From assembly GCA_023430685.1 (NCBI GenBank), contig JAEYZH010000091.1, forward strand, positions 1 through 24,176: DNA of 24,176 nucleotides. Direction: 5' to 3'. This stretch comes from Pseudomonadota bacterium (lineage in GTDB: Bacteria > Pseudomonadota > Gammaproteobacteria > Xanthomonadales > Rhodanobacteraceae). Both the position numbers and the translations under genes were made by a program. Positions 19,516 to 24,176 of this stretch are shown one piece after another; the first letter of the stretch is position 1, and each line of letters starts with the position of its first letter. Below the pieces are notes generated by a model. It searched no databases, had not been told where the DNA came from, and saw only the letters and a program-made list of their open reading frames with translations.

Positions 19516-20436
19516 ATGCCCGCCGTTGAAGTTCTGCATCGCGACACCGACTACCACCTGCTGCGCACGCAGTCCGATCCCGCCAGCCACACAGACTGGT
19601 GCTTCATGCATGCCCAGCGTTTCGGGCGCGACCTCGGCACGTACCGCGCGTGTTTCTCGGTCCCGCTCATGAAGGAAATGCGCGATTTCCTCAAGCGCAC
19701 CGCCGAGCGTGCCAATTCGGCGCCTGCGTCGGACGCAGTCCCGCGCCACGTCGTGTTCGCGTCCGACGCGAACGTGTTCAACCTCGGTGGCGACCTCGAG
19801 CTGTTCTGCCGGCTGATCCGCGAACGCAACCGCGAGCACCTGCTCGCCTATGCGCGCCTGTGCGTCGAGGGCGTGCACGAGATCCACGCCGGGCTCAACC
19901 GCAACTTCAACACGATCGCGTTGGTGCAGGGCGATGCGCTCGGCGGCGGCTTCGAGCTCGCGCTGTCGTGCCACACGATCGTCGCCGAGAGCGGCACCGG
20001 CATGGGTTTCCCCGAGGTGCTGTTCGACCTGTTCCCGGGCATGGGCGCCTATTCGTATCTCTCGCAGCGCGTGAGCCCGCGGCGCGCCGAGGAAATGATG
20101 CTCAACGGCACGATCTACGGCAGCGACGAGTTGCACCGCATGGGCATCGTCGACGTGCTGGTGCCGAAGGGCGAGGGCCCGCAGGCGGTCGCCGACCTGA
20201 TCCGCCGCAACCACCGCATCCCGCATGCGCGCGCCGCGATGAATCGCGTGCGCCAGATCCGCAGCGAGGTGAGCCTGACCGAACTCATGCACATCACCGA
20301 GATCTGGGTCGATACCGCGATGCAGCTCGGCGAGAAGTCGTTGCGCACGATGGAACGCCTGGTGCGCGCGCAGCGCAAGCCGGTGGCCGCGGATGCGTCC
20401 GCGACAAGCGCTCCGGCGCGGATCGCGGCGGGATGA
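19516..20436 (+). CDS. rpfF: DSF synthase RpfF (enoyl-CoA hydratase/crotonase family)
   Basis: Makes cis-2-unsaturated fatty acid signals (DSF family) from 3-hydroxyacyl-ACP by combined dehydratase and thioesterase activity. The 306-residue protein has NVFNLGGDLELFCRLIRE, ALVQGDALGGGFELALSCHTIVAE and MGFPEVLFDLFPGMGAYSYL. E147 and E167 occupy the positions of the two catalytic glutamates of X. campestris RpfF (E141, E161), with identical spacing. The C-terminal ITEIWVDTAMQLGEKSLRTMERLVRAQ is RpfF-specific and separates it from ordinary crotonases; a short Ala-rich tail makes it longer than the 289-residue X. campestris protein. The start at 19516 follows AAGGGGAA; an in-frame ATG at 19456 lacks this. 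It is convergent with rpfC, whose receiver domain is known in Xanthomonas to bind and restrain RpfF. Confidence 0.97.
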   Translation: MPAVEVLHRDTDYHLLRTQSDPASHTDWCFMHAQRFGRDLGTYRACFSVPLMKEMRDFLKRTAERANSAPASDAVPRHVVFASDANVFNLGGDLELFCRLIRERNREHLLAYARLCVEGVHEIHAGLNRNFNTIALVQGDALGGGFELALSCHTIVAESGTGMGFPEVLFDLFPGMGAYSYLSQRVSPRRAEEMMLNGTIYGSDELHRMGIVDVLVPKGEGPQAVADLIRRNHRIPHARAAMNRVRQIRSEVSLTELMHITEIWVDTAMQLGEKSLRTMERLVRAQRKPVAADASATSAPARIAAG

Positions 20437-20455
20437 GCGCGTGCGCAGGACGCGC
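20437..20455. terminator. Short hairpin between convergent rpfF and rpfC
   Basis: GCGCGT (20437-20442) pairs with ACGCGC (20450-20455) around a 7-base loop, within the 24 bases separating the two stop codons. TGAGC and GCTCA, which contain the stops themselves, flank it symmetrically. No T tract, so a terminator role is plausible rather than shown. Confidence 0.35.
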
Positions 20456-20460
20456 ATTGC

Positions 20461-22614
20461 TCAGGCGTCCCATACCGTGGCGTCGCGCCCTTCGCGCGTC
20501 GCCATGGCGCGCGCAAGGGCCGCGCGCGCGGATTCGAGCTGTTCGCGCACGAGTCTGAGGCGCGGCTTGAACTCGCGTGGAAGCTGCCAGTTGCCGAGCC
20601 GCATCAGGTCCGACGCGGCCGCCGCGAGCTGCACCGCGCCCATGTTGCCGGCCACGCCCTTGAGCGCGTGGCAGCCGTCGCGAAAGGCATCCCACTGCCC
20701 GGCGATCGCATGCGTTTCCATCTCGCCGATCGTGCGCGCCGCGTCGTTGAGGCATTCGGCGACGAACAGGCCGACGAAGCCGTCGCCGAGTTGCAGCTCG
20801 GCGAGTTCCTCGATCACCTGCGGCGCGATCACGGTATCCGCGAGCGGCTGTGTTTGTGGGAGCGCCGCGAGCATGCCACCCGGTCGCGTGGCGTCGGATG
20901 CGACGTCGCAGAGCGCCTCGAACAAGCGATCGATCACCACCGGCTTGCTGAGGTAGGCCCGCGCGCCGGCCTGGCTGCACTCGCGTATCGTCGTCGCGGT
21001 CGCGTCGGCGCTCAGCACGATGAACGGCGTCTGCACGCGACCGGCCTGCATCGCACGCGCCTGGCGCAGCACGTCGAGGCCGCTGATGCCGGGCATGTGC
21101 AGGTCGATGATCGCCGCGTCGAAGCGTTCCTGCTCGATCGCCTCGAGCGCCTCCTCGCCGCTGTGCACGACGAACGGCTGGTGCCCCGCCTTCTCGAGCA
21201 GGCGCACCAGCACCGTGATGTTCGCGGGCTGGTCGTCCGCGACCAGCAGCCGCAGCGAGCGGATCCGCGCACGGTGGCGCACGAACGGATCGGCGAACTC
21301 GATGACGTTGGGCCCGGTGGCGCGCGCGGGATCGGCGACCACCGTGCGCACGACGAACGGCAGGCGTACCCAGAAATGCGAACCCTCGCCCTCGCGGCTC
21401 TCCAGACCGATCTCGCCACCGAGCAGTTCGGTCAGCGACTTCGCGATCGTGGTGCCGAGCCCGGTGCCACCGAAGCGCCGCGCATGCCCCGCATCGGCCT
21501 GTTCGAACGCCCGGAAAATGCGCTCCTGCGCCTGTGCGGGAATGCCGACGCCGGTATCGCGCACCGAGAACAGCAGCATCGCGCCATCCTCGACGGGCTC
21601 GGGCAGCTTCTCGACCGCGACCGCGACGCTGCCTTCCTCGGTGAACTTGATCGCGTTCGACACGAGGTTCACGAGGATCTGGCGCAGGTGCACGCTGTCG
21701 CCACGCAGTTCCATCGGCACGCCATCGCCGATGCGCGTCTCGAACGCGATGCCCTTGGCCGCGGCGAGTGGCTGCAGCATCACGCGGATGCCGTCGAGCA
21801 CGTCCCCGAGCTGGAAGTCCGCCTCGACGCGCTTGAGCTTGCCCGCCTCGATCGTCGAGATGTCGAGCACGTCCTCGACGAGGCCGAGCAGCGAGCGCGC
21901 CGACGTCTGGATCACCGCCGCGCATTCGCGCTGCTCCACGGTTAGGCGCGTCGCCGACAGCAGTTCGGACATGCCGACGATGCCGTTGAGCGGCGTGCGG
22001 AACTCGTGGCTCATGTTCGCGAGGAACGAGGTCTTGGCCGCGTTGGCGCGACGCGCCTCGTCCGTCGCGCGCGTCAACGCGCGCAGCAGGGAGGTCAGGT
22101 ACGCGGGGATCGCGACCAGGCCGACCAGCAGGCCCCAGGCCAGCGGCGCGTTCTGCTGCCAGTACTCGGTGGTCGTGATCACCGCGAGGAAAGAGATTGC
22201 GGCGAGCGCGACCGCGATCATCAGGAAGCGCGTGCCGTATCGCAGGCCGTTGCCGATCGTGACCCAGAGCAGCACGACGTAGACCGGCGCGATGTGCCCA
22301 CCCATGATGTGCATCGCGATGCCCATCATCGAGTAGTCGGCGAGCATGCCGACCACGCGGCGGCGCCGCGACACGCCCGGATTGCGCGCGATCGCGATCA
22401 GGATCGCCGCGCCGACGATGAATTCGACGGCGACGAGCAGCAGCACCGAGCGGATCGCCGGATCGTGGAAGCCGGCCATCGTGCCGACGCCGCAGAGGTA
22501 CGCGAGCACGACCGCGAGCACCGCGATGCGCGTGAATGCCTGCCCGTGCTCGCTGTCGGGGCGGTTTGCGTAGGCCTTGCGGATGCCGGCCAGTGATGCC
22601 TGGATGCTGCTCAT
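20461..22614 (-). CDS. rpfC: Hybrid sensor histidine kinase RpfC (DSF receptor)
   Basis: Inner-membrane DSF receptor that phosphorylates RpfG and holds RpfF inactive when signal is low. The 717 residues (about 726 in X. campestris) comprise a short cytosolic/periplasmic N-tail, five or six membrane helices to about 178, HisKA with phospho-accepting H203 (FLANMSHEFRTPLNGIVG), the HATPase domain (N320, DTGVGIP, FGGTGLGTTIAKSL), a receiver with D460/D461, phospho-acceptor D504 and K557, and a C-terminal HPt with H649 (CHALKGVAGNMGA). The N-tail keeps D20-S21-E22 and Q25, matching positions I recall as DSF-contacting in X. campestris. It is co-directional with rpfG, 27 bases downstream, with no clear Shine-Dalgarno, which suggests coupling to rpfG translation. 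Confidence 0.97.
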   Translation of the reverse strand: MSSIQASLAGIRKAYANRPDSEHGQAFTRIAVLAVVLAYLCGVGTMAGFHDPAIRSVLLLVAVEFIVGAAILIAIARNPGVSRRRRVVGMLADYSMMGIAMHIMGGHIAPVYVVLLWVTIGNGLRYGTRFLMIAVALAAISFLAVITTTEYWQQNAPLAWGLLVGLVAIPAYLTSLLRALTRATDEARRANAAKTSFLANMSHEFRTPLNGIVGMSELLSATRLTVEQRECAAVIQTSARSLLGLVEDVLDISTIEAGKLKRVEADFQLGDVLDGIRVMLQPLAAAKGIAFETRIGDGVPMELRGDSVHLRQILVNLVSNAIKFTEEGSVAVAVEKLPEPVEDGAMLLFSVRDTGVGIPAQAQERIFRAFEQADAGHARRFGGTGLGTTIAKSLTELLGGEIGLESREGEGSHFWVRLPFVVRTVVADPARATGPNVIEFADPFVRHRARIRSLRLLVADDQPANITVLVRLLEKAGHQPFVVHSGEEALEAIEQERFDAAIIDLHMPGISGLDVLRQARAMQAGRVQTPFIVLSADATATTIRECSQAGARAYLSKPVVIDRLFEALCDVASDATRPGGMLAALPQTQPLADTVIAPQVIEELAELQLGDGFVGLFVAECLNDAARTIGEMETHAIAGQWDAFRDGCHALKGVAGNMGAVQLAAAASDLMRLGNWQLPREFKPRLRLVREQLESARAALARAMATREGRDATVWDA

Positions 22615-22641
22615 CGAACCGCCGGTCCCCGGACCCCGCCG

Positions 22642-23694
22642 TCAGTGTCCCGTCCTGGGCGGGACGAGACTGGCATGGAGGATGTCGAGGATACGCGCCT
22701 CCTGGCTGAACATGGCGTCGATACAAGCAGGATCAAAAAGCGTGCCACGATTCGCGCGCATGTACTCGAAGGCCTGGTCCGCCGGCCAGGCCTTCTTGTA
22801 CGGCCGTTCCGACGTCAACGCGTCGAACACGTCGGCGACCGCGACGATGCGCGCCGCCAGGGGTATGTCATTGCCGCGCAACCCGGCCGGATAGCCGCTG
22901 CCGTCCCAGCGCTCGTGGTGGTGCAGCGCGATCAGCGCGCCCATCTGCACGAAGCGACTCTGGCTGTCGCGCAGGATTTCGTAGCCGATCAGCGGATGCT
23001 GGCGCATCACCGCGAACTCCGCGTCGGTGAGCCCGCCGCGCTTGAGCAGCACGGCGTCCGGGATCCCGATCTTGCCGATGTCGTGCAGCGGCGCGGCGGA
23101 CACCAGGGTGCCGACCTCTTCCTCGTTCATGCCGAGGGTTTCGGCGAGCAATTCGGCATAATGTGACATCCTGAGCAGGTGGATGCCGGTGCCGGTGTCG
23201 CGGTATTCGATCGCCTTGGCCAGCCGGTAGAGCGTTTCGCGCTCGCGCTGCTCGACCTCGCGCAGGCTCTCCAGCACGCGCTGCTCGAGCGAGCGCGCAC
23301 GCTCCTTGACCGATTCGCCCTGCTGGCGCAGCTGCAACAGGTTCTTGCAGCGCGTGCGCAACTCGCGAGGGCGCACCGGCTTGACGAGGAAATCGATCAC
23401 GCCGGCCTCGAGCGCCGCCTGCCGCACCGGCTCGTCGCCGACGACGCTGATCAGCACGATCGGGATGTCGCGGCGCGCGAGCGAGCGGCGGAAGCGGCGC
23501 GCGAACTCGAGGCCGTCCATGTCGGGCATGCGATAGTCGAGCAGCACGAGATCGGTCGCATGGCCTTCGGACCAGCGCAGCGCCTCGACCGGGCTGCCGA
23601 AGTCGGCGGTGCGCACGCCGGGCCCTATCGCCTCCACCACGTGCCTCAGCATCGTGCGGGCAGATGGCTGGTCATCGACGATCAGGACATTCAC
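22642..23694 (-). CDS. rpfG: Response regulator RpfG, HD-GYP c-di-GMP phosphodiesterase
   Basis: Output of DSF sensing: once phosphorylated by RpfC it hydrolyses c-di-GMP, linking quorum sensing to biofilm, motility and secreted enzymes. The 350-residue protein has a receiver (acidic D7/D8, acceptor D53, K105), a coiled linker at about 122-155, and an HD-GYP domain with H204-D205 in HDIGKIGIPD and HHHERWDGSGYPAGL (G267-Y268-P269). All metal- and substrate-binding motifs are present, so it should be active. The start is GTG at 23694 with GGAG eight bases upstream; no in-frame ATG fits. It is first of an rpfG-rpfC pair, downstream of lysS after a structured 183-base gap. Confidence 0.97.
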   Translation of the reverse strand: MNVLIVDDQPSARTMLRHVVEAIGPGVRTADFGSPVEALRWSEGHATDLVLLDYRMPDMDGLEFARRFRRSLARRDIPIVLISVVGDEPVRQAALEAGVIDFLVKPVRPRELRTRCKNLLQLRQQGESVKERARSLEQRVLESLREVEQRERETLYRLAKAIEYRDTGTGIHLLRMSHYAELLAETLGMNEEEVGTLVSAAPLHDIGKIGIPDAVLLKRGGLTDAEFAVMRQHPLIGYEILRDSQSRFVQMGALIALHHHERWDGSGYPAGLRGNDIPLAARIVAVADVFDALTSERPYKKAWPADQAFEYMRANRGTLFDPACIDAMFSQEARILDILHASLVPPRTGH

Positions 23695-23780
23695 GCTGTG
23701 CTCCGCGACCTCGCCGCGCCGACGCCGGCGCTGTTGCCGCCAACCGCCGATGCGGCCGGGACAGGCTCGCAGCTAGGTTA

Positions 23781-23801
23781 GCACGCGCGCATGCACGCGC
23801 G
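23781..23801. other. Alternating purine-pyrimidine tract in the rpfG leader
   Basis: Twenty-one bases alternate strictly between purine and pyrimidine and are mostly CG/CA steps, the sequence type that favours Z-DNA under negative supercoiling. It lies about 87 bases upstream of rpfG. An 11-base inverted repeat, GCTA-GGT-TAGC (23772-23782), abuts it, and GGCGCGCGCGCC (23829-23840) lies further upstream. Confidence 0.35.
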
Positions 23802-23855
23802 ACGTCGCGCCGGCCCGTCCAGCGCCGCGGCGCGCGCGCCCACGCGCGATCGTGA

Positions 23856-23871
23856 CCAAAGTATACATTGG
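23856..23871 (-). promoter_or_regulatory. Palindromic candidate promoter/operator between lysS and rpfG
   Basis: CCAAAGTATACATTGG is a near-perfect 16-base dyad (CCAA-n-GTATAC-n-TTGG) seven bases beyond the lysS stop. On the minus strand it includes TATACT, a five-of-six -10 match, so it may be both a -10 region and a dimer-binding site for rpfG-rpfC. No -35 is visible. It stands out as AT-rich in a very GC-rich gap. Confidence 0.4.
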
Positions 23872-23877
23872 CCGCGC

Positions 23878-24176
23878 TCAGGCCTCCGGGCGCATGTAGG
23901 GGAACAGCAGCACGTCGCGGATCGAGGCGACGCCGGCGAACAACATCGCGAGGCGGTCGACGCCGACGCCGAGGCCGCCGGTCGGCGGCATGCCGTACTC
24001 CAGCGCACGGATGTAGTCGGCATCGAAATGCATCGCCTCGTCGTCGCCCGCGTCCTTGGCCTCGACCTGGGCACGGAATCGCGCGGCCTGGTCTTCCGGA
24101 TCGTTGAGCTCGGAAAAGCCGTTGGCCATCTCCTTCGCGCCGATGAACAGCTCGAAGCGGTCGGTGACTTCGGGGT
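23878..24176 (-). CDS. lysS: Lysyl-tRNA synthetase, class II (partial, 5' part beyond right edge)
   Basis: Charges tRNA-Lys. Only the last 98 or so residues are in the window: VTDRFELFIGAKEMANGFSELNDPEDQAARF, then AKDAGDDEAMHFDADYIRALEYGMPPTGGLGVGVDRLAMLF, the class II motif 3 with its ATP-binding arginine, and the terminal IRDVLLFPYMRPE. These are diagnostic of bacterial LysS. The stop is at 23878. It is co-directional with rpfG and rpfC, and read-through from lysS could contribute to their expression. Confidence 0.97.
   Translation of the reverse strand, partial: PEVTDRFELFIGAKEMANGFSELNDPEDQAARFRAQVEAKDAGDDEAMHFDADYIRALEYGMPPTGGLGVGVDRLAMLFAGVASIRDVLLFPYMRPEA

Noticed and set aside
20294..22726. 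810-residue open frame overlapping rpfC in another frame of the same strand
   Set aside because: Arg-rich shadow of rpfC without any motif, while the rpfC frame has every expected catalytic residue.

Overview
The window is a gene-dense, very GC-rich stretch of a gammaproteobacterial chromosome. The best fit is the order Lysobacterales (Xanthomonadales), because its right third is an rpf (regulation of pathogenicity factors) / diffusible signal factor (DSF) quorum-sensing cluster and its left half keeps a gene order known from E. coli. Genus cannot be settled from the sequence alone. I see no tRNA, rRNA, CRISPR array, insertion sequence or phage gene. No gene-free stretch exceeds 300 bases; the largest gaps are about 537-733, 4709-4921, 19317-19515 and 23695-23877.

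Left block (1-11135): lolA (cut by the left edge), a two-CBS-domain protein, ftsK and ald lie on the minus strand. trxB, a COG3146-type acyltransferase, aat and infA follow on the plus strand. clpA and clpS then run back on the minus strand, convergent with infA. This matches the E. coli order lolA-ftsK-lrp / trxB-cydDC-aat-infA / clpA-clpS, strands included, with ald in the lrp slot, the acyltransferase in the cydDC slot, the CBS gene added and the serW tRNA absent. Aat, ClpS and ClpA are the three committed parts of the bacterial N-degron pathway.

Middle block (11279-13578): nudJ-mnmA-hflD, a compact plus-strand operon for Nudix hydrolysis, tRNA 2-thiouridylation and the mnmA-linked HflD protein. 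nudJ looks leaderless.

Right block (13736-24176): rpfA (an AcnA-type aconitase), a small minus-strand lipoprotein, rpfB (FadD-type acyl-CoA ligase), a minus-strand PilZ-domain protein, rpfF (DSF synthase), then convergently rpfC (hybrid sensor kinase with HPt) and rpfG (REC + HD-GYP c-di-GMP phosphodiesterase), and the 3' end of lysS. RpfF makes the fatty-acid signal, RpfC senses it and phosphorylates RpfG, and RpfG degrades c-di-GMP. Compared with the Xanthomonas campestris layout (rpfA-B-F, with a convergent rpfG-H-C operon), rpfH is missing and two genes are interleaved: the lipoprotein between rpfA and rpfB, and a canonical c-di-GMP-binding PilZ protein between rpfB and rpfF, divergent from rpfF. 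The PilZ gene is the most interesting item, because it would put synthesis, sensing, second-messenger breakdown and a possible second-messenger receptor in one locus.
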